A DNA stretch of 64,000 nucleotides from Salinibacterium sp. dk2585 (GTDB lineage Bacteria; Actinomycetota; Actinomycetes; Actinomycetales; Microbacteriaceae), in contig NZ_CP042856.1 of NCBI RefSeq assembly GCF_008001035.1, positions 1,984,001 through 2,048,000 on the forward strand. The letters run 5' to 3'. The position numbers and the translations under genes were made by a program. Every line of letters starts with the position of its first letter. Position 1 is the stretch's first letter. This document shows, in pieces, positions 57,390-64,000 of the stretch. A model generated the notes under the pieces. It made no database searches. It was given only the letters and a program-made list of their open reading frames with translations, and was not told the origin of the DNA.

Positions 57390-58046
57390 ATGGGGGTAAC
57401 TCCCGTGGCGAGCATCCGTGTCGGCATCGTGGATGACCACCGCCTCGTGCTTGATGGCGTGAGTGCGCACCTGCGCTTCAGCCACCCTGACCTGCAGGTG
57501 GTCGCGGCCGAGACGACCTGGGTCGGCCTGTTGCAGCATCCGGACTTTCCGGTCGACGTCGCCGTGCTCGACCTGGGGCTCGGCGACGACATCCCCGTCG
57601 AGACCAAGATCCGCACCCTCGCGACCGCCGGCACCCGCACGGTCGTCATGAGCCGGCACGCCGACGCGATCTCGGTGCAGTCGGCCCTCCAGGCGGGCGC
57701 CTACGGCTTCGTCCCCAAGGCGGAAGGCGCGACAGGGCTCGTGCAGGCGATTCGCGCCGCCGCCGCAGGCGTGCCCTACCGCGCGAACTCCATGGCGAGC
57801 CTCGACGTCGATTCGCTGAACCGCACGACGCCGGGTCTCGGACGGCAGGAGCTCCGGGCGCTCATGCTCTTTGCGACGGGACGTCCCGTGCGCGAGGTCG
57901 CCGAGGCGATGGAGACGACCGAGGAGACCGTCAAGTCGTACCTCAAGCGGGCGCGACGCAAGTATCGGGCCATCGGGGTGGACCTCGGCACCAAGGCCCT
58001 CCTGCGTCGGCACGCCGTGCGCGAGGGCTGGATCGGCCCCGAGTAG
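57390..58046 (+). CDS. NarL-type response regulator (first of two)
   Basis: A 218-residue response regulator. The receiver domain has the acidic pair VGIVDDHRLVLDG, the phosphoacceptor Asp in VAVLDLGLGDD, and the lysine in GFVPKAEG. The output helix-turn-helix is VREVAEAMETTEETVKSYLK followed by RARRKYRAIGVDLGTKALL. I place the start at the ATG with GGAGG about 8 nt upstream; an ATG at 57363 overlapping the metX stop is in frame and possible. A near-identical arrangement occurs in the regulator at 60550. Confidence 0.88.
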   Translation: MGVTPVASIRVGIVDDHRLVLDGVSAHLRFSHPDLQVVAAETTWVGLLQHPDFPVDVAVLDLGLGDDIPVETKIRTLATAGTRTVVMSRHADAISVQSALQAGAYGFVPKAEGATGLVQAIRAAAAGVPYRANSMASLDVDSLNRTTPGLGRQELRALMLFATGRPVREVAEAMETTEETVKSYLKRARRKYRAIGVDLGTKALLRRHAVREGWIGPE

Positions 58047-58101
58047 GGCGGTTCCGCCACGCCCGCCGGGAGTGTTGCGCCCCTAAAGGGGGTCGTCCTG
58101 T

Positions 58102-59283
58102 GTGACGATGGCTTTCGTGGACGCCCTTGCCCGAGAACGCGATCGCCTGCTGCAGCGATCGGCTCGGATGCTCGGGGCTACTTCAACCCTCGTGGCCTTC
58201 GCCTGCTTCATGGTGCCCGGCGTGCTCGAGCCTGACCTGCTGATCGCGGTCATTCCACTCTTCATCGTGCTCTTCGTCATCCACCTCCTGGTCGGGACTT
58301 CGAAGTCGCTCCTGCTCGTGATCGGCGGGCTCGTGGCCGGCCTTGCGATCCTTGCCGTCGTGCAGGTGCCGGCCGAGGAGGAGACGAGTGCGGCCATCCG
58401 TGGGGCCATGGCGCCCCTCGCCGCGGCGGGCCTCGCCTCCTTTGCCATGGTGCTCGTGACGGAGCGCATCCGGGCGATCGTGCTCGGCCTCGGTTTCGCG
58501 GCCACGCTCGCGCTCATGGTCATGGCGGCCCCCGCGCCCGACGCCGCGGCCCGCGCGGTCATCCTCGTGGTGTTCGGGTGGGCGCTCGTGATCGTCTTCG
58601 CCTACTGGCTCAACGCGGCAGTGCCCAGGGCGGCGCGGCGCATCAACAGCATCGGACGCGCGCACCGGGCCGAGCGACGGGCGAGCGAGACCGAGGCGCA
58701 ACGACGCCAGGGCGCTCGCCTGCTCCACGACACCGTGCTCGCGACCCTCACGCTCCTCGCGCACGCGGGGGTCGGGGTCTCGACGGACTCGATGCGGCAG
58801 CAGGCCGCCGACGACGCCCGCCTGCTGCGCCAGCTGCGCCTCGGTGTTGCGGGCTCGCACGCGATGCCCGTCGTGCACAGCACCGAGCCCGTCTCCGAGA
58901 CACCGCTCGGCACGACGCTCGAGTCGGTCAAGCAGCGCTTCGGCCGCATGGGGCTTGAGGTCTCCTGGCACGGCACCGGCCACGTGCTGCTGCCGAGCGA
59001 GGTGCTCGACGCCTTCCTCCTCGCCCTCTCCGAGTGCCTCGAGAATGTGCGACGCCACGCGGGTGTTGCCAATGCCCACGTGACGATCACCGACGACGAG
59101 ACGACAGTGCGAGCCATGGTGACCGACCAGGGCGTCGGCTTCGCCCTCGATGAGGTGGGCGAGAGCAGCCTCGGCTACAAGGAGTCGATTGTCGGCAGGC
59201 TGAAGGAGGTCGGCGGCAACGCCCGCGTCTTCTCCTCTCCCGGCGCAGGCACGACCGTCGTGCTGGAGGTGCCGCGCGTATGA
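58102..59283 (+). CDS. Sensor histidine kinase
   Basis: A 393-residue kinase with four to six membrane helices in the first 185 residues and no large extracellular domain. The phosphoacceptor region is RRQGARLLHDTVLATLTLLA. The ATPase domain has the N box LALSECLENVRRHAG, G1 VTDQGVGFALDE and G2 SSPGAGTTVVLEV. It belongs to the HisKA_3/NarX-DesK type. The GTG at 58102 or the ATG two codons later can be the start. Its stop overlaps the next gene (ATGA). Confidence 0.9.
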   Translation: MTMAFVDALARERDRLLQRSARMLGATSTLVAFACFMVPGVLEPDLLIAVIPLFIVLFVIHLLVGTSKSLLLVIGGLVAGLAILAVVQVPAEEETSAAIRGAMAPLAAAGLASFAMVLVTERIRAIVLGLGFAATLALMVMAAPAPDAAARAVILVVFGWALVIVFAYWLNAAVPRAARRINSIGRAHRAERRASETEAQRRQGARLLHDTVLATLTLLAHAGVGVSTDSMRQQAADDARLLRQLRLGVAGSHAMPVVHSTEPVSETPLGTTLESVKQRFGRMGLEVSWHGTGHVLLPSEVLDAFLLALSECLENVRRHAGVANAHVTITDDETTVRAMVTDQGVGFALDEVGESSLGYKESIVGRLKEVGGNARVFSSPGAGTTVVLEVPRV

Positions 59284-60515
59284 GCTACGGGGACCTCGGA
59301 GAGAACACGCTCGGCGTGATCTTCGGCAAACGTCGCGCACAGCCGGGCGCGCCCACGCGCGCCGCGCGCCAGGCGAGGGCTGCCGGAGCGAGCCTCGGCA
59401 CGGGCTACCTCGGCGTCGGCACGGGCGTGCTTGCCGGCCTCATCGTGCTCTACGGGCTCACGCTCCTCATCTGGAACTGGGAGCTCTACCCCGACACGCT
59501 TCCCGTCACGCTCGCGTGGCTCCTGCTGCTCGCAATGCTCGCCGGTGTCGCCGTCTCGATCGCCACGCGCGGCGAGAACATGCCCGACTGGCTCTTCCTC
59601 CTCGTGGTGCTCGCCGTCTTCGCCGTCATCGCCCTCGACCTGATCGCGGTGTGGCCGGTCGGCAACACCGCCGCGCTCGGCACGGCCTCGCTCTGCGCCT
59701 CCACGGGGCTGCTCGTCTCCGTCACGCTGCGTCGCACGTGGGAAGTCGTCGGTGCCACGATCCTGGTCGCAGCCGTGCTCATCTGGGGGATTGCGGCCAG
59801 CTCCCCCGTCACGACCACGACGATCCCCGCTCAACTCACTTTCGTGGCCCTCGCCGTGCTCCCCACCCTCTTCGGCGTCTACATCGTGCGGCGATTCCGA
59901 CGCCTCGTGCAGACCGAGCTCGACCGTGTGCTCGTGCAGAGTACGGTTTCGGCTCCTCGATTCGCGGTCGGCATGCTCGCATCCGAAGAACTTGCCCGCC
60001 TCGACCTCGCGGCCGAGGAGCTGCTCGACTCGGTCGCCACCGGGCGCCTCTCGCTCCCGCTCAAGCCGACCATGGCGTCGCGCGCGGCATCCCTCGCCAC
60101 CGAACTGCGCCTGCACCTCATCGAGGGCCGGCGCGAGACGTGGCTCTACCACGCCATCACGGAGTCCGAGACGCTCGGCCGCTCAGTCACGCTCATCGAC
60201 CGCAGCAGCCTCGCGGGGCTGCTCGACCGGCGCCAGCGCGACGGCCTGCTCTCCGCCGTCTGGTTGCTCGTGAGCGATCGCGAGAACAAGCCCGTCACGG
60301 TGCAGCTGACGATCGGCCCCGCCGAGGGAGCCCAGCGCGTTGACCGGTTGGTGAGCGTTCCCATCTCAATCGTGACGACGGGGATGCCACGCAACCGCGT
60401 CGATCCGGCCACCTGGGAGGCCATCGGCAAGGTCGGCCGCTATACGGATTCGACGCAGGACTCCAGCCTGCGTGTCGAAATTCAATGCCTCGTGGATAAT
60501 CCGGCTGACCAGTAG
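59280..60515 (+). CDS. Membrane protein resembling a catalytically dead histidine kinase
   Basis: A 411-residue protein. Six predicted membrane helices (about residues 45-205) are followed by a cytoplasmic part with an alpha-helical stretch (SEELARLDLAAEELLDSVAT) and a domain ending IGKVGRYTDSTQDSSLRVEI. Its length, layout and position mirror the kinase before it, but the phosphoacceptor histidine motif and the N, G1 and G2 boxes are absent. It is probably a pseudokinase partner for signal sensing or for dimerising with the kinase; this is inference from layout. Translational coupling to the kinase supports a joint function. Confidence 0.65.
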   Translation: MSYGDLGENTLGVIFGKRRAQPGAPTRAARQARAAGASLGTGYLGVGTGVLAGLIVLYGLTLLIWNWELYPDTLPVTLAWLLLLAMLAGVAVSIATRGENMPDWLFLLVVLAVFAVIALDLIAVWPVGNTAALGTASLCASTGLLVSVTLRRTWEVVGATILVAAVLIWGIAASSPVTTTTIPAQLTFVALAVLPTLFGVYIVRRFRRLVQTELDRVLVQSTVSAPRFAVGMLASEELARLDLAAEELLDSVATGRLSLPLKPTMASRAASLATELRLHLIEGRRETWLYHAITESETLGRSVTLIDRSSLAGLLDRRQRDGLLSAVWLLVSDRENKPVTVQLTIGPAEGAQRVDRLVSVPISIVTTGMPRNRVDPATWEAIGKVGRYTDSTQDSSLRVEIQCLVDNPADQ

Positions 60516-60549
60516 CATTCAATGGCGAAGACGAAATAAGGGGAATCAC

Positions 60550-61221
60550 GTGTCTATTGCTTCAGATCCACTCCGGCTCGCGATCGTTGACGACCACAAG
60601 ATGCTCCTGGGGGCGCTGACCGAGTGGGTTCGCTCGGCCGCTCCAGACATCAACCTCGTCGCCGCCGTCTCAAGCTGGCCGGAGCTCCTGACGCATCCGC
60701 AGTTCCCCGTCGACGTCGTGCTCCTCGACCTCGACCTCAAGGACAACCTGCCCATCTCGCTCAAGATCTCGACGCTCAAGACGACGGGCGTCAAGACGGT
60801 GCTCATGAGCACCTACTCCGAGCCGAACGTCGTGCGCGAGGCCCTCGCTGCCGGCGCGCTCGGCTACCTCGTCAAGACGGAGGACGCCTCGATGATCGTC
60901 GAGGCGATCCGGGCGGCAGCCAATGACGAGTCCTTCATCTCGGCCGAACTCGACCTCGCGATCAACCAGACCGAGGTCGGCGGATCCCCCAAGCTGAGCG
61001 CACAGGAGCGCCGCGTCATGGCACTCTACGGTGGCGGTGAGCCCGTCAAGGCGGTCGCCTACCAGCTCGGCATCTCGGAGGAGACGGCCAAGTCGTACCT
61101 CAAGCGCATCCGTGAGAAGTACCGCATCGCGGGCATCGATGTGGGCACCAAGGTCGCCCTGCGGAAGCGCGCGATCGCCGACGGCATCTTGCTGCGCGGT
61201 GAGGGACCCCGCGAGTTCTGA
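60550..61221 (+). CDS. NarL-type response regulator (second of two)
   Basis: A 223-residue response regulator starting at GTG with AAGGGGA about 7 nt upstream. Receiver residues are intact: acidic pair in LAIVDDHKMLLGAL, phosphoacceptor in VVLLDLDLKDNLP and lysine in GYLVKTEDA. The output domain AVAYQLGISEETAKSYLKRI with EKYRIAGIDVGTKVALRKRA is closely similar to that of the regulator at 57390. The two are probably paralogues that share a kinase or act on overlapping sites. Confidence 0.9.
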   Translation: MSIASDPLRLAIVDDHKMLLGALTEWVRSAAPDINLVAAVSSWPELLTHPQFPVDVVLLDLDLKDNLPISLKISTLKTTGVKTVLMSTYSEPNVVREALAAGALGYLVKTEDASMIVEAIRAAANDESFISAELDLAINQTEVGGSPKLSAQERRVMALYGGGEPVKAVAYQLGISEETAKSYLKRIREKYRIAGIDVGTKVALRKRAIADGILLRGEGPREF

Positions 61222-61245
61222 GCCGCGCTTGCCGCGCTGCGGCCG

Positions 61246-62454
61246 TCAGCGACGCCGCGCCCGAGGGGTGCGGAGCATCGTCCGCACCGCCCAGCCCAGC
61301 AACACGAAGAGCAGCAGGTTGCGCAGCGTCAACACCGTGAGCATGGCCGGTTCGAGGGCGAGCAGGTAGCCGTAGAGCACGGGGTAGACGATCTGCGTGA
61401 GCAGCGCGATCACGAGCACGAGCACCGCCGGCATTCGGAAAGCCGCCGCGCCGCTCGGCTGCGCGATCAGGCCGATGATGACGGCCGCCGAGAGCCACGT
61501 GATGAACTGCGGCGACCCGACCTTGTTGACGGCGATCAGCGCGGTCACGAGGGCGAGCACGAAGGGCGGGAGGAGTGACTCAGGCCTCACCCCTCGACCC
61601 AGGAGCCAGAGCGCAAGGCCGACGATGGCGGCGACGACGCTCGCGAGGAGGGGCGTCATGACGGCGGCGACCACCTCGACGTGCGGCCCGAAGACCTGAT
61701 AGGTCAGGATCTCGTCGTCGTAATAGAGGCCGGATGCGTCATCCCCAAACGCTCCGAGCCATAGCCACGGGGCACTCGCGGGGGCCTCGATCTGCAGGCC
61801 GCGGCCCGTCTGGGTCGTGATGAAGCTGAAGAGGGGAGCCCCGCCGCCGAGCACGACGGCGGTGACCATGACGATCGCGCTCGTCGCCAGCACGCCCAGC
61901 AGGATGTGGAATCGCTCGCGCAGCGCGATGAGCGCGGCGCCGATGACGGCGGCCGGCCAGACCTTCATCCAGGTCGCGGCGGCGAGCAGTGCCCCGGCAA
62001 CGACGGGACGACGCGCGAGCAGCACCGCCGCGATCACGACGAGCGGCACCGTGACCGAATCGATTCGGCCGAGGGCGATCGGCCCCACCGCGACCAGGAA
62101 CGCGGTCCACCACCAACCGGCCGCGAGACCACGCGCGCGGCCCCGCCATCCGGTCACGAATGCGAGCGCAAGGCAGTTCAGCAGCACCATGAGCACGAGC
62201 CAGATGAGCGCGTAGTGGCTGCCGCCCACGGCAGCGACCGTCATGGGGAGCAGCGCCAGCACGGGATAGACCCACGAGGTGTCGATGCCGACCCATGGCC
62301 CTCCCTCGAGGCCGAGTTCGACCCACCACGCATAGAGGTACACGTCGCCGATCGGATGCCCGGGGCCCGTGTATGCGAGCCAGGCGATCCAGACATTCGC
62401 GGCGAGGAATGCGCACCACAGCCAGGCGCGCGAAGCGCCGACGCCCAGCCTCAC
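61246..62454 (-). CDS. Polyprenyl-phosphate mannosyltransferase-like membrane protein (GT87/DUF2029)
   Basis: A 402-residue integral membrane protein with about 10-12 helices. The segments PIGDVYLYAWWVELGLEGG, GRIDSVTVPLVVIA and ATWMKVWPAAVIGAALI resemble GT87 mannosyltransferases that use polyprenyl-phosphate mannose outside the membrane. It may add sugars to lipomannan-type lipids. Its GTG start overlaps the stop of nnrD (GTGA). Substrate is uncertain. Confidence 0.8.
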   Translation of the reverse strand: MRLGVGASRAWLWCAFLAANVWIAWLAYTGPGHPIGDVYLYAWWVELGLEGGPWVGIDTSWVYPVLALLPMTVAAVGGSHYALIWLVLMVLLNCLALAFVTGWRGRARGLAAGWWWTAFLVAVGPIALGRIDSVTVPLVVIAAVLLARRPVVAGALLAAATWMKVWPAAVIGAALIALRERFHILLGVLATSAIVMVTAVVLGGGAPLFSFITTQTGRGLQIEAPASAPWLWLGAFGDDASGLYYDDEILTYQVFGPHVEVVAAVMTPLLASVVAAIVGLALWLLGRGVRPESLLPPFVLALVTALIAVNKVGSPQFITWLSAAVIIGLIAQPSGAAAFRMPAVLVLVIALLTQIVYPVLYGYLLALEPAMLTVLTLRNLLLFVLLGWAVRTMLRTPRARRR

Positions 62455-63254
62455 GCGAGGAACCCGGCGACGGCGGCCGGGATCGCGGCGATAAGCGCCC
62501 GCACGGTGAACGGCCCGCCCGCAGACGCTCGGCTTGCCGCCTCAGCGTGGATGACGGATGCCGAGGCGGCCACGCGGGCGAGCATCCGCTCGTCGTCGTG
62601 CAACTCGCGCGCGTGCGTCGCGACGAGCGCGCCGAGGATGCCCGCCAGCACGTCGCCCGTGCCGGCTGTGGCGAGCCACGGGCTCGCGGGCGGGCATGCG
62701 ATGAGCTCTCCCCCGGGCGTCGCCACAAGGGTGCTGTTGCCCTTGAGGAGCACGACGGAGGCAAGGGACGCTGCCGCCTCGCTCGCCGCGCGAGCGGGGT
62801 GCGAGGCGACCCACTCCGTGTCCAGATCCATGAGTCTCGCGAGTTCCCGGTGGTGCGGCGTCAAGACGGAGGGGCCGGCGACCTCATGCACGAGCGAGAG
62901 GGCACCCGCGTCGAGAACGGCGGGCACCGCATCCGTTACGACGTCGTCCCAGAGCGAGGTGCGGTCTGCGCCGGCGCCCGAGCCTGCGAGCCATGCCTGC
63001 ACGCGCCCCGGCTGGGTGACGACCTCTGGGCACGACTGCAGCACGAGCGCCGTGGGGCGCTCGGGCCCCAGGTACCGCACCATGCCGACCCCCGTGGCGA
63101 GGGCGGCGTCGACGCCGAGCACGGCGGCGCCGGGATAGGTGTCGGAGCCGGTCACAACGCCGAGGACCCCACGGCTGTACTTGTCGTCCGTCGCGGTGGG
63201 AGTCGCGATCATGGCCGCAGTGTCTCTCGGGGTCCACTCGACGGGTGCGCGCAT
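62451..63254 (-). CDS. nnrD: ADP/ATP-dependent (S)-NAD(P)H-hydrate dehydratase
   Basis: A 267-residue ribokinase-fold enzyme that repairs hydrated NAD(P)H. The nucleotide-binding signature is WLATAGTGDVLAGILGALVA, and GVLGVVTGSDTYPGAAVLG matches the N-terminal fold. The epimerase (NnrE) domain fused in many bacteria is not present. TATCGT ends 6 nt before the ATG; the GGAGG directly next to the ATG is too close to act as a normal Shine-Dalgarno sequence. Confidence 0.92.
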   Translation of the reverse strand: MRAPVEWTPRDTAAMIATPTATDDKYSRGVLGVVTGSDTYPGAAVLGVDAALATGVGMVRYLGPERPTALVLQSCPEVVTQPGRVQAWLAGSGAGADRTSLWDDVVTDAVPAVLDAGALSLVHEVAGPSVLTPHHRELARLMDLDTEWVASHPARAASEAAASLASVVLLKGNSTLVATPGGELIACPPASPWLATAGTGDVLAGILGALVATHARELHDDERMLARVAASASVIHAEAASRASAGGPFTVRALIAAIPAAVAGFLA

Positions 63255-63260
63255 ACCTCC

Positions 63261-63266
63261 ACGATA
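63261..63266 (-). promoter_or_regulatory. -10 element of nnrD (leaderless start)
   Basis: TATCGT on the minus strand ends 6 nt before the ATG at 63254. It shares two base pairs with the opposite -10 element at 63265. Confidence 0.5.
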
Positions 63267-63270
63267 GTTT
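63265..63270 (+). promoter_or_regulatory. -10 element of the Old Yellow Enzyme gene (leaderless start)
   Basis: TAGTTT ends 6 nt before the GTG at 63277. The whole intergenic region is 22 bp. Confidence 0.5.
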
Positions 63271-63276
63271 GGTGCG

Positions 63277-64000
63277 GTGACCGATACCGCGCCCTCACTC
63301 TTCGCCCCGCTCACCCTCCGATCCGTGCAGTTGCGCAACCGCCTCTGGGTGTCACCCCTCTGCCAGTACTCGGTCGACGCCGAGGACGGCGTGCCGACGG
63401 ACTGGCACCTCGTGCACCTCGGCTCCTTCGCCCGTGGCGGGGCAGGGCTGGTCATGACGGAGGCGACGGGGGTCAGCCCCGAGGGCCGTATCTCGGCCGA
63501 GGACACGGGCATCTACAGCGACGAACAGGCGGAGGCCTGGCGCCGCATCGTCGACTTCATCCACGGACAGGGCTCAGCGGCGGGCATCCAACTCGCGCAC
63601 GCCGGCCGCAAGGGCTCGATGTGGCGTGAGTGGGGGCCGCGCGGCGGCATCACGAGGCCGCAGGATGCCGGTGGCTGGCAGACCGTCGCCCCGAGCGACA
63701 TCCCCTTCGGCGACTACGCTGCTCCCGTCGCGCTCGACGAAGCCGGCATCCAGCGCGTCATCCAGGATTTCGCTTTGGCGGCGGAGCGTTCCGTGCGCGC
63801 GGGCTTTGACGTCATCGAGATCCACGCCGCCCACGGCTACCTGCTCCACCAGTTCCTCTCGCCGCTCAGCAACACGCGTGACGACGAGTGGGGTGGCTCG
63901 CTCGAGAATCGCGCCGCGCTGCTCCTGAGGGTGACGGAAGCCGTGCGCTCGGTCATGGGCGATGACCGCGCACTCTTCGTGCGCGTCTCCGCCACCGACT
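63277..64000 (+). CDS. Old Yellow Enzyme family NADH:flavin oxidoreductase, N-terminal part
   Basis: The frame starts at GTG (VTDTAPSLFAPLTLRSVQLR) and runs off the right end; 241 residues are visible. The FMN-binding TIM barrel is recognisable: LWVSPLCQYSVDAEDG with the YqjM-type cysteine, QLAHAGRKGSMW, and the substrate-binding pair in EIHAAHGYLLHQFLSPLSN. It belongs to the thermophilic-like/YqjM branch that reduces activated alkenes. It diverges from nnrD. Confidence 0.93.
   Translation, partial: MTDTAPSLFAPLTLRSVQLRNRLWVSPLCQYSVDAEDGVPTDWHLVHLGSFARGGAGLVMTEATGVSPEGRISAEDTGIYSDEQAEAWRRIVDFIHGQGSAAGIQLAHAGRKGSMWREWGPRGGITRPQDAGGWQTVAPSDIPFGDYAAPVALDEAGIQRVIQDFALAAERSVRAGFDVIEIHAAHGYLLHQFLSPLSNTRDDEWGGSLENRAALLLRVTEAVRSVMGDDRALFVRVSATD

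Noticed and set aside
58047-58101. CCCCTAAAGGGG before the histidine kinase as a terminator or operator
   Set aside because: Four base pairs only and no T tract; chance occurrence is likely at this GC content.

Overview
The window is high-GC DNA with many GTG starts, dense packing and start/stop overlaps of the ATGA or TGATG type. It looks like the chromosome of an actinobacterium, most probably a member of Microbacteriaceae. The family call is inference. It rests on the gene order argS-(DUF2993)-lysA-hom-thrC-thrB-rho-prfA-prmC-sua5-wecA-atpBEFHAGDC, a RamB-type regulator next to a GTP-dependent PEP carboxykinase, an MshA-like glycosyltransferase, and a Rho with a long basic insertion.

Layout. 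1-2.1 kb: 3' part of a GH2 glycosidase facing yaaA. 2.1-23.2 kb: a minus-strand block with no plus-strand gene. Read from argS leftwards it covers arginyl-tRNA charging, a DUF2993 lipid-binding-type protein, the aspartate-family pathway (lysA, hom, thrC, thrB), rho, release factor 1 with its methylase PrmC, a Sua5-type tRNA-modification enzyme, a WecA-type cell-wall glycan initiator, and the whole F1Fo ATP synthase operon. 23.2-28.1 kb: a lipoprotein, tRNA-Arg(CCG) with a strong terminator, an IS481-type transposase remnant, then UspA, a bactofilin-like membrane protein and an ABC1/UbiB kinase. This stretch looks like an accessory insertion beside a tRNA. 28.1-33.1 kb: a stand-alone maltokinase-cap-like protein, quinone oxidoreductase, a retropepsin-like protein divergent from a RimK ligase carrying a C-terminal RCK_C domain, and a one-lobe solute-binding lipoprotein coupled to a CDF transporter. 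33.1-36.5 kb: ramB divergent from pckG. 36.7-40.9 kb: an ECF-like sigma factor with a membrane partner, a TPM-domain protein and PspA, which reads as an envelope-stress set. 40.9-48 kb: arginase-like protein, MshA-like glycosyltransferase, HExxH membrane protein, lipoprotein, amidase, and a YtrA-type GntR regulator with its ABC transporter. 48-54.6 kb: GNAT enzyme, second ABC exporter, ung, MFS transporter, SDR and acyltransferase. 54.7-57.4 kb: metY and metX (homocysteine synthesis, drawing on the same homoserine node as hom). 57.4-61.2 kb: two NarL-type response regulators around a histidine kinase and a degenerate kinase-like membrane protein. 61.2-64 kb: GT87 mannosyltransferase-like protein, NAD(P)H-hydrate dehydratase, and the start of an Old Yellow Enzyme that runs off the end.

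A recurrent pattern helps choose starts: many transcription units have a TANNNT hexamer ending exactly 6 or 7 nt before the start codon and no Shine-Dalgarno sequence, which is the arrangement of leaderless mRNAs. I found no CRISPR array, prophage or complete insertion sequence. No single large unknown system is evident. The most unusual items are small: the RimK-RCK_C fusion, the one-lobe binding protein next to a CDF transporter, the paired two-component module with a kinase-like protein lacking recognisable catalytic motifs, and a 17-bp perfect hairpin that contains a start codon.
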